A program made the position numbers and the translations under genes. 64,000 bases of DNA from Lyophyllum atratum. Lineage: Eukaryota; Basidiomycota; Agaricomycetes; Agaricales; Lyophyllaceae. Below the pieces are notes generated by a model. That model saw only the letters and a list, made by a program, of their open reading frames with translations. It had not been told where the DNA came from and did no database searches. The stretch covers positions 186,001 to 250,000 of the forward strand of contig JACGCN010000019.1 of assembly GCA_014905825.1 (NCBI GenBank), in the 5' to 3' direction. Positions 47,403 to 56,906 of this stretch are shown here, in pieces (position 1 is the stretch's first letter; each line of letters opens with the position of its first letter).

Positions 47403-50400
47403 ATGCCGGAGTTCTCCAACACCGTGATCAGTCTCTTTCACGCGAAGAGGGCCGCGACTGAGCAGGTGAACGCCATACCGCCTCCTTTGATACAGTGAGC
47501 TAACTCGCGCATGTAGGGGGGTCTGCTGAGCGGCAAGGACCCGTCAGAGTTCAACCCCGGTGACCCTATACGGCTCTGGATCATCCAACTCGGTATGGTG
47601 CATTCTGTTGAATGGAGGGTGCCAAATCTGATGCACGAACAGGGATCATCGTCGCCACGGCCAGCTTGCTGTCGCTCGTTCTGCGTAAGATTCGCCAGCC
47701 AAAGGTCATCGCAGAGGTGCTGGGTGGTATCATTCTCGGTGCGTTTTCCCGAAAAAAAAATCATATCGACGAAGAATTCACGCATATATCCAGGTCCAAC
47801 TGCCTTCGGTGAGTTTGCCCCTCTGAGAGCTCCAGAATCCCCATCGAACGTCTTCTAGGTCGTATTCCCGGCTTCACAGAACACGTCTTCCCCCTCGACT
47901 CCCGGCCCTACCTGAGTCTGACCGCCAATATCGGCCTCTGTCTCTTCCTTTTCCTCGTCGGACTCGAAATCGACAGCACCGTCATCCGCAAGAACGCCCG
48001 TCTGTCCGCCACGATTGCCTTGGCGGGCATGGTCCTCCCCTTCGGCATCGGCGCTGGCCTCTCCGTACCACTATACAAGCAGTTCATCAACGAGAGCATC
48101 AAGTTCACCCATTTCATGCTGTTCGCAGGCGTGGCGTTTTCGATTACGGCGTTTCCGGTCCTGTGTAGGATCTTGACGGAGCTGAAGTTGTTGGATACCA
48201 CGGTGGGTATCGTGGTGCTTTCGGCGGGCGTCGGGAATGATATCAGTGGGTTGCTATATGCGTGCCTCTATTTTGATCCATGACTCTAACGACCTTTTTC
48301 ATTCGGTGTTAGTTGGATGGGTGCTTCTCGCCCTTAGTGTTGCCCTTGTCAACGCAGGCAGCGGCGTTACTGCTGTTTATATCCTCCTTCTCTGCGTAGG
48401 TTGGACGTTATTCCTCTTATTCCCAGTCAAGTATGCCCTCAAGTGGCTCGCCAGGAATACTGGCTCCAGTACGTGGCTTCGTTTCCCCCGGAAGACAGTA
48501 TCACACTGACACGCTACCATATCGTGCAGTCGAGAGCGGACCGACGGTGCTATTCATGACAGTCACGATACTAATTTTATTTGGATCGGCGTTTTTCACG
48601 GATGTTATTGGTGTGCATGCTATTTTCGGTGAGTGCTTTTATAGTGGAGCGCCGAGGAGGATGGAGCTCATGTTCGTTGGGCGTCTATTCTTACAGGCGC
48701 GTTCGTTACGGGTATCATTGTCCCTCGTGAGGGCAATTTGGCGATTGCGTTGACGGAGAAGCTAGAAGATATGGTGGCAATTATATTCCTTCCTTTGGTA
48801 CGTTTCTTCGTCTTTGGGTTTTGTCGAAATTGAGTGTGCTGAGGATTTTGCAGTACTTCACACTCTCGGGGCTGTCGACAAATCTTGGCCTTTTAGATGA
48901 TGGTACGTGTCTTTTACCTGGGCCAGGTCATGACGGTAGCTGAAGACAGCTGAAGGGATCACTTGGGCGTATACCATCGCGATCATATTTACCGCATTCG
49001 TTGGCAAATTCGGAGGATGTGCGCTTGCTGCGAAGTACGCTGCTGGCTTCAACTGGAGGGAGGCAGGGGCTATCGGTTCCCTTATGAGTTGTAAGGGGTG
49101 AGTGAGACTTAGCGCTCGTTGCCTCTCGCCGCTGATAAGCAAACTTCCAGTCTGGTCGAGTTGATCGTGCTAAACGTTGGGTTGTCGGCTGGTATCCTGA
49201 CTCAGGTGTGCACCTCAGTCTTCTCACAAAAAGGCCATACTAACGCCCCTCGCCCACCTACCAGCGAGTATTCTCGATGTTCGTTCTGGAAGCCCTCATC
49301 CTCACTTTCATGACCACCCCGCTCGTCACACGCTTCTATCCACCTCACGTTCGCAAGCGCATATCCGCCACCGGCGCTACCTTTGGCAACGTCGCCGACG
49401 ACGAGAACCGTGCCGACCGGAAATCCCAGAGCGGAGACGACACTAAGAGGAGGCGCTTCACTGTTGTTCTCGATAAGCTCGAGCATCTCCCAGGCGCCAT
49501 GGCACTCTCCCAACTCATCCAGCTGCCCGCTACTCCCGCATTACTCACCAAGCGCTCCTCTTCCTCTTCCACCAGCCCTACCGATAACAAGATCAAACAG
49601 ACCGCTATATCCATCGAAGCCCTCCGCCTCATCGAACTATCAGACCGTACCTCCGCGGTCATGAAATCCTCTGTCGCGGACTCCCTCCTCCGCACGGACC
49701 CCTTACTGGCGGTGTTCAAGATGTTCGGGCAGCTGAACGCGCTGCCGATTACGCCAGCGATGGCGATTGTGACGTATGATGATCTGGCGTATAGTGTGGT
49801 GGAGCATGCGAGGAACCATGGGGCGGATATGATCATGGTGCCTTGGTTGCCGCCTTCTATCGATGGGGGCGGGGGCGGTGGTGGTGTCGGTCTTGTTGGA
49901 GGTGCAGGAGAGCCACATGCGGATGGTGCGACGACGCCGAGGACGCCTAAGGTGCCCTCGACGAACCCGTTTGATTTGCTCTTCAGGACGGGTGGCGCTG
50001 CGCTGGCGGGTGTGGAGAAGTCATCTGCGGTGATCCACTCGCAGTTCGTTCGGGGGGTGTTCGCGCAGGCGAGGACGGATGTCGCGCTGTTTGTTGATCA
50101 GAGTGCTGTTGGGTTTGGCTTGTCCGGTGTTACTGGCGGGAGCCAGCACGTGTTTTTGCCGTTCTATGGGGGCCCGGATGATAGGCTTGCGTTGGAGTTT
50201 GTGGTGCAGATCTGTGAGAGCGAAAGGGTGTCTGCGACTGTGTTGAGGATGAGCAAGAAGGACGTGGAGGTGCCGCTTTCCCCTGTGCCCCAGGCACATA
50301 TCGGGGATGTGAAGATGGGGAGCAACCCTGAGGATGTGAATTTGCTTACTGTAGCTTCGGTGCGTTTGACTTCCTTCGTACGCCTCGCTTTAGGTGGCTG

Positions 50401-50851
50401 ACTAGGATTATGCGTGCAGGGCGTAGCTGGGTTCCCGGATACGGTGTACGGGCAGCCCAATACGGAGCTGCGGATGCAGTCAGAGACGGCGGACAACATC
50501 ACGTGGGCGCGCTACGCCGGTCCCCGCTCTGACGCGTCCTCCTCCACCTCCGCCTCTGTCCTCGCGCGCATCGAGTTCAGGGAATGCGCGACACCCATTC
50601 CCTTGCGGGCGGGGATCCGCGAGGCCGAGCACGCACGCAAGCCGGGCTCGAGGCTGCTCATTGTCACGGGGCGGTCACGGAGGCTGGCGGTGGAGAACCA
50701 CAGGGGGGAGCTGAAGGAGTTGATGGAGGAGTATGGGAGCGTGGGGGCGGAGGTGAAGAAGACGATTGGGGATGTGGCTACTGCGTTTGTAGTGGCGGGG
50801 TGTGGGGAGGGGGTGGTGGTGGTCCAGGCTGCGAACTTGGGGATGGATTGA
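47403..50851 (+). CDS. K+/H+ antiporter, CPA2 family (Kha1-like)
   Basis: Large spliced membrane transporter gene. Exon 1 reads [20 protein letters not shown]; the next gives [20 protein letters not shown] and WIIQLG. The cation/proton exchanger domain shows [74 protein letters not shown] spliced to [40 protein letters not shown] and [18 protein letters not shown]. About 12 membrane helices are expected. The hydrophilic C-terminal half (49277-50851) contains [20 protein letters not shown] and [18 protein letters not shown], in line with the regulatory tail of Kha1/AtCHX transporters. It would exchange K+ for H+ across an endomembrane. It contains a glycine run (about 49866-49890). No disruption was seen. 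Confidence 0.92.
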
Positions 50852-51189
50852 GGAGGGGGGCGGGGTGTTGTTGCCTTTCGGGGCGGATTTTTCTACGTGT
50901 TCTGCTGCTTCTTTTGATCTGCTCTCCATGGACAGTGGCTCACCCTCATCATCATCGCCTGCATTATCATCATGTTTACGACTCTGGATTCGTCACGCAA
51001 CCTTTGCACCGACGCGGCCACTGACGCCTTTTAGGATCCATGATACACGATACGTATCGTACCATACTTTGTATACCCGTAGCTCATAGCATACATAACG
51101 GAAGGAGTGATATCTCCCAAATGACACCGAGGTTTCATGCATCAGGCCTCTAGGATGGGCCCAGCGCGTGCGATGCAGCGAAGGTTTTA
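50852..51189. other. Spacer between antiporter and transposon
   Basis: Follows the antiporter stop and ends at the TA target site of the Tc1-like element (51188-51189). It should hold the antiporter polyadenylation signal. No other feature. Confidence 0.5.
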
Positions 51190-51274
51190 CAGCGGTTTTC
51201 AGATCTATACGGAAAGCCGACAAAAAATAAAAGTTGTGTGGTCGTATTAGGTATCAAGGCGGGTGGGCCAACGA
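51190..51274 (+). repeat. Left terminal inverted repeat of Tc1-like element
   Basis: An 85-bp repeat starting CAGCGGTTTTCAGATC and ending with GGGTGGGCCAACGA. Its reverse complement is at 54155-54239. Beyond this point the two ends diverge (ACGACGTTGAA against ACGATGGTTGAA). Confidence 0.9.
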
Positions 51275-51299
51275 CGTTGAACTTCTCTATTACAATACC

Positions 51300-52368
51300 A
51301 TGCCTCGCCGCCATGTTTCGCGAGACCTGAAAGCACGCATCCCCGTCCTATTTTATGAGCAAAATTTTACCGTGAAAGAAATCTGTGGGATCCTCGGAAT
51401 CAAGAGATCACTTGCTTATGCTTCCCTGTCGTACTTTACGGCATATGGTGTTGCCCACAATCCTCATGTTCACAGAACTGGTCGACGTCGATTACTCTGC
51501 TCGGATGATATCAAGTTTATATCCTCCCTGATCGCTCGACGGCATACCATCTATCTCGATGAAATTCAAGATGATCTATACCAGGAACGAGGGATTCAGA
51601 TATCTATTCCCACTCTCTGCCGAACTCTCCGCCGCCTTGACTACACCCGCAAAGTTGTCTCAGCCCGTGCCCTTGAACGCAATGACCTACTCCGTTCGGC
51701 ATTCATGAATCGGATAGCCGCCGAGGTTCCACGTCCAGGGATGATGATGTTTATAGATGAAGCTGCGAGGAATAGGAGATCATCTCAGCGACCGAAAGGC
51801 TGGGCAATCTTGGGGAAGAGATGTGTTCAACGACGGTTCTTTGTCCGAGGCGACCGTTACTCCATTCTACCGGTCCTCACACTTGATGGCTTCATCACAT
51901 ACAACATCATCCCAGGCTCCGTGACTTCCGAGCGCTTTGTGCGATTTCTGCGTGAATTAGTCGTGAGTTTGCATCAATGTCCGTGACACCTATCACTGAG
52001 CATCAGTTCATTCATTGCAGATTCCTCTGACAAACCCGTACCCAGGTCCTCGAAGCGTACTGATACTTGACAACTGCAGCATACACCACACTGAAGAGGT
52101 CCGAGCGCTCGTTGAAGATGAAGCTGGTAAGTTGTTTACTGCCGATGTATCACCATTGACAATGATGCTGTGTCTAGGATGCAAACTGATATTCCTGCCA
52201 CCATATTCTCCTGATCTCAATCCAATCGAGCAAGCCTTCTCGGCAGTCAAAGCATATCTTCGTCGCTGCTGGCAAGACTTTTCACTTTCAGTGATGGATC
52301 GGGCATGTCAGAAGATTACGGCAGAGAAGGCATGGGGTTTTTTCCGTGCTTCGGGTTACGTTGTATGA
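51300..52368 (+). CDS. DDE transposase of IS630/Tc1 superfamily
   Basis: About 320 residues, two introns (about 51963-52020 and 52127-52177). The N-terminus (MPRRHVSRDLKARIPVLFYE, then FTVKEICGILGIKRSLAY) is a helix-turn-helix DNA-binding region. A second helical unit follows (SIPTLCRTLRRLDYTRK). The catalytic acidic residues can be placed: first Asp in MMMFIDEAARNRR, second in VLILDNCSIHH and the Glu in LPPYSPDLNPIEQAFSAVK, the last being the classic IS630/Tc1 motif. No stop or frameshift interrupts the spliced frame, so the enzyme may be active. It would bind the 85-bp inverted repeats and cut and paste the element at TA sites. The ATG at 51300 is the first to open the homologous frame; it lies 25 bp inside the left inverted repeat's inner end. 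Confidence 0.88.
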
Positions 52369-52487
52369 AATGGAAAGCTTGTATGATTCGAAGACTATAA
52401 TTACAATTACAACGGGTTCTGTGCAGGACCATGATGCTAGCGACCAATAAGGAAATGTACAAGCGGTAAAGAATGGAACGGCGTAGT

Positions 52488-54088
52488 CTAATAATCATCC
52501 TTTTCAGGGCTAGGCTCACCCTCAACAATGGCAACATACCCGTCCGGCACAGGGACGAAGCAACGACGCGCTTCGCAGAAATAGAGCATGTCGAAATCTT
52601 GATCAGGGGGAGGCTTTCCAGGAGTGATGCGAGGGCCGTATATGCGCGCGTTGCCTCCGTTGTGATACCGTCTATCGAACCGGATCTTGATGTTTGGAGG
52701 TGTCACGGGTACCGGGGGAGGTCGTGTGGAAGTGCCTACGTCCGTGTCCAGTCGTTTACGCTTGCCCGCCGAATTCCACCAAGTCAACGCGTTCTGCTTC
52801 AGTCGGATGACGTCGCCCTCAGCCAAGCCTATGCCGCATAGAGCCGTGTTGTCCACCAAATGGAGAATGTCAGGTCCATAACCTTTCTCCTTGAAGGTCT
52901 GTTCGTAGGTGATTGCATGGGGGACGCCAAGGTAGTCTTGGGCATACTCGAGAAAGCGTGTGAGCTTTGTCGGGGTATTGCGAGGTGGAGTCTGAGGATC
53001 AGACAAGGAATTGGAGGCCTTGTTGTGAGGTGTCGAAGGTGCTGGGTTTGATGCCGGTCGAGTCAGAGCAAAAATGTCTTTGACGAGGGAAGCCATGTGA
53101 GCGATGTCTGAAGGTCCGCCGGAATGCGAGGAATGAGTAGTAGCTGAGGAGTGCGAGCGTTGACGTGAGAGACTTTCATGGCGGTTGACTGGATCAAAAG
53201 TTGGCGTCGAGGGGTAGCGGCTAACGGTTGCAGTGCCGTCATACTATATATATGTGATGTAAGGACCCAGGAAAAGAATGAACAATTACGGACCATTGCC
53301 CTTGCCCATTCTCCCATCATAAACATTGTTAGCGGAAGGGTCTCGCCTCCCGGGCGTGAATCGATATAGGTGTATCCACCGTCGTGATCATTTTGATACT
53401 TCTTTTCGAGGAGTCCCCGGAAGCGAGCTAGTTCTACATCGACCTTCGAGAGGCCGTTTTCCTGAGATAGACATACATATAGCTAGGCATAAAAACATTC
53501 ATTTGGTCGTGCATGCCCACCTGAGCCTCTTCATTATCACTAGAATCTGGACTCGCTGAACGGCTGGCCTTTTTCTGCATAGTAATGATTCAGGTACACT
53601 GAAATTGATGGTTCGCATATACTCACCTTCGCATGCTTCTGAACGTTTGTCAAGTCGACGGTGATGTTGATTAGCTTGGTGGGTCCAGGCTTTTCCGCAA
53701 CAATCTTCTCCGCAATGACCTGATACTCTTCATAATTTTCGATATCACGAGCGTCGCTGACCCTTGAACATCATTAGGTGAGAGTAGGATTTCAAGGAAG
53801 GTTTCGCACGTACTTTTCTGGGGGAACTTGAACTTTGCAGGTGAATGTCTTCTGACTTGTAGCCTCGTAGTCATTGATGTAGTGGGATGTGAGAATTTTG
53901 TTCAACAGTTGTATGTAGTTGTCATTACACGATTTGAAGGTGAAGTTGAATTGTTTGATTCTAGTCACTTTCTTTGTAGTAGCCGCTTTCTTAGCCTTCG
54001 GTTTAGCTGGAACGGGTTCAAGAACGATAAGTTTGGCCGAAACAGTAGCTTCATGCGTAACAGGAGCGGGGGCTGGGGAGGAGGACAT
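52488..54088 (-). CDS. Transposon passenger protein with SAM-like C-terminus
   Basis: Minus-strand spliced gene lying wholly inside the Tc1-like element and convergent with the transposase. The ATG at 54088 gives MSSSPAPAPVTHEAT, a Lys-rich stretch and QFNFTFKSCNDNYIQLLNKI. Splicing then gives SDARDIENYEEYQVIAEKIV, KASRSASPDSSDNEEAQ, ENGLSKVDVELARFRGLLEK, GGYTYIDSRPGGETLPLTMF and MMGEWARAM/YDGTATVSRYP. After a Pro/Ser-rich linker comes a segment (about 52940-52790), FLEYAQDYLGVPHAITYEQT to GIGLAEGDVIRLKQNALTWW, resembling a SAM domain (small helical protein- or nucleic-acid-binding fold). The end is a basic, Pro-rich tail. I do not recognise the whole protein. The location implies it moves with the transposon and may aid transposition, target choice or escape from silencing; that is inference. 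Confidence 0.75.
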
Positions 54089-54154
54089 AGTATTGGTGGT
54101 AGATGCGGTGTGAATGCGATAACGAACGAGTCAACTTCAACTTGACTTCAACCA

Positions 54155-54239
54155 TCGTTGGCCCACCCGCCTTGATACCTAACACGACCACACAACTTTT
54201 ATTTTTTGTCGGCTTTCCGTATAGATCTGAAAACCGCTG
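54155..54239 (-). repeat. Right terminal inverted repeat of Tc1-like element
   Basis: Reverse complement of 51190-51274, ending in AAAACCGCTG directly before the TA target copy. One A/G difference from the left repeat was seen in the CGTATTAG/CGTGTTAG segment. Confidence 0.9.
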
Positions 54240-54241
54240 TA

Positions 54242-54772
54242 AATTTGCCTATGCCGATTGTCCAGGTTTCTGGTACGATCACTGACGCGTGCGCTGCTCT
54301 GCGTCGTGCTTCTCGCTTCATTGGCCACAGAATTCTAAGATCGGCAATGGCTAGAGAGGTCACTGCTTTCTCTCACTGTGTCCGGGCAGTGCTACAGACG
54401 CCGCCCCATTGGTTGGTGAAGTCTGTATGTAAAACCGGTGTAGCTCCTAATCAAGCTTTCTACGTCGAGCACAAGCTTAAGTTATCGTTGACTAGCAGTG
54501 GAAAGACGGAGAGTGAAGGAGAGTTCCATACATGAAGCCTATAGTATACACATAGCATATCGTACAGAAAGATGGGGACCAAGGATATGTACTGCATGCC
54601 AGGCAGTACGTGGACGACGATTTCAGATGAAAAACAGACTGGGTACGATGAAGCTTTCGAGGAGATCATATTGATCATAGTAGTCCCTTAGACAGAACAC
54701 ACCTGGTAGGAAAGTCAGTATCACAGGAGTGATCAGTAAAGATAGAGAAGGACTACCAGAGTATCACATACT
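54242..54772. other. Intergenic region right of Tc1-like element
   Basis: Lies between the transposon end and the 3' end of a minus-strand gene. Short open frames on the plus strand have no recognisable motif. Nothing else seen. Confidence 0.45.
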
Positions 54773-55315
54773 TCAATCTGACAAGGAAGCACACATCGCC
54801 TTGATGTCGGCCTGGATTTCCCGGAATTTTTGCTCACCCGCCGGCGACAAAACATCCAGATCCCACCATTCCTTCAGCGGAGCAGCAGTGGATGTGCTTG
54901 GAACGGCTGGGGGGTCGATCTGGGACGACCGAGTATCATAGAGATAGACACGGATCCTGGTCCCGAACGCACTGATGCCGTACATTCTCGGGCAAGCGTT
55001 CGAACCCCTTTCTTTGAGGGTGGCTCGCATATGTTCGTCGGCTTCTTCGCGACGGTATTTGTCATCGAGGGCATTGCGAGGGTTTATTGCCAAAACAAGC
55101 ACGTTGGTCGGTCGACGGTTAATTGAAGTACTGACAACGAAGATCCTCCGGGGATCTTCAGATCCGGGAATTGGAGCCATGCAGGCCACTACGAAATTGC
55201 CGGTCATAACGAAAAGCATGGTGAGAATATAGTTGTATCCCCCATTGTAGGCATTAATCTCGTTGTCTATGTAAACGAGATTCAAAATGTCGTGCACGTA
55301 CGGGGTCCAAGACAT
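54773..55315 (-). CDS. Unnamed family protein, member 1
   Basis: Uninterrupted 180-residue frame starting MSWTPYVHDILNLVY and ending IKAMCASLSD. It aligns by eye with the plus-strand frame at 63083-63649 and the C-terminal part of 56301-62161. Shared features are an N-terminal S/TW-P turn, a strand-like VLVLAINP (elsewhere FFVEIKP or LILTVKAS), then R-x-x-AD-x-HMR, a P-x-x-Y-x-x-SA-x-G-T/S strand and a closing K-E-RWDLDVxSxxGEQxxRE with K-x-MCA near the end. The charged-strand pattern of the split member (FVEIKP) recalls PD-(D/E)XK nuclease-like folds, but here the acidic residue is replaced (AINP), so catalysis would be lost. Function unknown. A larger upstream frame reaching 55607 overlaps it in another frame and may be 5' leader. 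Confidence 0.6.
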   Translation of the reverse strand: MSWTPYVHDILNLVYIDNEINAYNGGYNYILTMLFVMTGNFVVACMAPIPGSEDPRRIFVVSTSINRRPTNVLVLAINPRNALDDKYRREEADEHMRATLKERGSNACPRMYGISAFGTRIRVYLYDTRSSQIDPPAVPSTSTAAPLKEWWDLDVLSPAGEQKFREIQADIKAMCASLSD

Positions 55316-56300
55316 CGTCGTCTACATCGCGAATCAGAACTGGCGGACCATTGAATGTCTTGTCGTACCTTAAGATTTCAGGGATGGTTTCGTGATGCTG
55401 CTGGAGAAGTCGTGCGTTGGGAGAGATGGTGGGAGTTGGGGTTGGTGGGGGTGGGCGGGGTTCATATAGATCTTGGTACCGGTGTTTGCCGTTATTGTCT
55501 ATTATCCGTGGTTGTGCCATATGATCGGTTCCATGAGCCTTTGAGAGCTTGTTCCATTTCGTGACCACCACCTGTGTCTGCAAGTTCAATTGTTCTGCTT
55601 CTCCCATTGTTTGGCAACCGACACACTGGTCACGCCGCTACCGCATCTGCTACTTATCTGAACAACTGGCAGGTTCTCGAAATCATGCTCTCTATCGTTA
55701 CGCTCCGGACTTGAAGATCAAGGACAAGAGAAGCCAAAAAAAATGAGAGAAGAACAGCAACGCAGCAACAAAAGAGGTGAAAAACAACAGAAGTTAAAAA
55801 AACAACGAAAGCGAAAGTCACGCCGCTGCCGCATCTGCTACTCTGATCGCTGTCGCCGGAGTCGACGACTTTCTGAATGATTGGCAGCTTCTCGAAATCA
55901 GGCTCTATATCACTACGCTCCGAAGATCAAGGGCAAGAGCTTGGCAACAGCAGCCAAAAAAACAAGAGAAGAACAGGAACGCAGAAACAAAAGACGTGAA
56001 AACAACAGAAGTTCAAAAACAACGAAAGTCTTCTAGAGCTGGGAATAGAAGATAACTGTTATCCTTCACTTCGGAAAGGAAACAATGCAAACAGATTTCG
56101 GTGTGCAACGACTCGGAGCACAAGGCAAAGTCAGTAGATATAAAGATCCCAACACGACTCTCAACGCTCAACTTCCCCAGCGGCGCCACAGACCCACAGA
56201 ACCCCCCTCTAAACACAGAATCTCCCTTTCTTTTCAAATTTTCAAAGGTACAAGAGAGCGTTTATTTTCAGTCTTATCTCTGACTTTGCATGTTTAGACG
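55316..56300. other. Spacer with large tandem duplication
   Basis: Divergent spacer between family members 1 and 2; both promoters should be here. Most of it is a tandem duplication of about 190-210 bp, listed separately. No gene supported beyond a possible 5' leader of member 1. Confidence 0.5.
55629..56028. repeat. Tandem duplication of about 190-210 bp, two copies
   Basis: Copy 1 (55629-55816) and copy 2 (55817-56028) both begin GTCACGCCGCTRCCGCATCT. They share TTCTCGAAATCA, CTACGCTCCG/TTACGCTCCG, AGATCAAGG, a poly-A-rich part with GAGAAGAACAG, and a closing AACAACGAAAG. Copy 2 has a small extra piece (TGTCGCCGGAGTCGACGACT). The purine-rich halves sit just upstream of family member 2. Confidence 0.8.
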
Positions 56301-56538
56301 ATGGCCCAACCTATCACCTGGAGTCCTCGTGTCAGAAGCGCTCGCGATTACATAATGAACAACTTTCGGGATGGTCTTGAAGAACAAGAGAGCTGGTGGT
56401 ATGGCCTGTACAACAGCCTTCTCTCAGTAGACCTATTTCAACTCCCGGAATACGTCGTCCTGCCGCAATATGCAACCAGTCGCGGGTACATTGATTTCGG
56501 GGTAATCTACATCTTGCACAGGAACAACCAAGGGCACA

Positions 56539-56906
56539 CACTGCGGGCATTGGCCCAAAAATTCTTAGAAAAAAATGAGAATTTATCGTGATCATTTTGG
56601 TAATATGTTCAGCCTAATATGACAGATAAAAATGTGATATTATTTTTAATATGATCAACAACATGTTCTCGTTAGAATCGATGATTATATCTTGAACAAA
56701 TTACTAATGTTTTCACGTTTTGTTCGTCGATAATATCGAGGAATTTTTTCTAATATGATCCGAACAAAAACCGACGGAAATTATGGGGAAGATATAGCAA
56801 TCAACCGCTGCGAATTTATTTTTAATATGACCGAGATATTCAAGACGGGTATATCCTGATCATCTTTGCAATAAATTCGATCGAATATGACATCATATCC
56901 TGAAGG
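56539..56906 (+). repeat. Left terminal inverted repeat of CACTA-like element
   Basis: About 368 bp, AT-rich. It includes five copies of a TAATATGA(C/T)-like motif (near 56613, 56638, 56751, 56824 and, as GAATATGAC, 56883) in one orientation. Confidence 0.85.

Larger units (their letters stand above)
51190..54239. mobile_element. Tc1/mariner-IS630-type DNA transposon with passenger gene
   Basis: A 3,050-bp element bounded by inverted repeats at 51190-51274 and 54155-54239. Both begin CAGCGGTTTTCAGATC and run about 85 bp, with one mismatch seen. A TA dinucleotide abuts each end (51188-51189 and 54240-54241), the target duplication expected for Tc1/mariner elements. Inside are a plus-strand DDE transposase and a convergent minus-strand gene of unknown function whose 3' ends are only about 120 bp apart. 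Near-identical inverted repeats and open coding frames point to a young, possibly active insertion. It inserted between the antiporter and a member of the local unnamed gene family. Confidence 0.88.
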
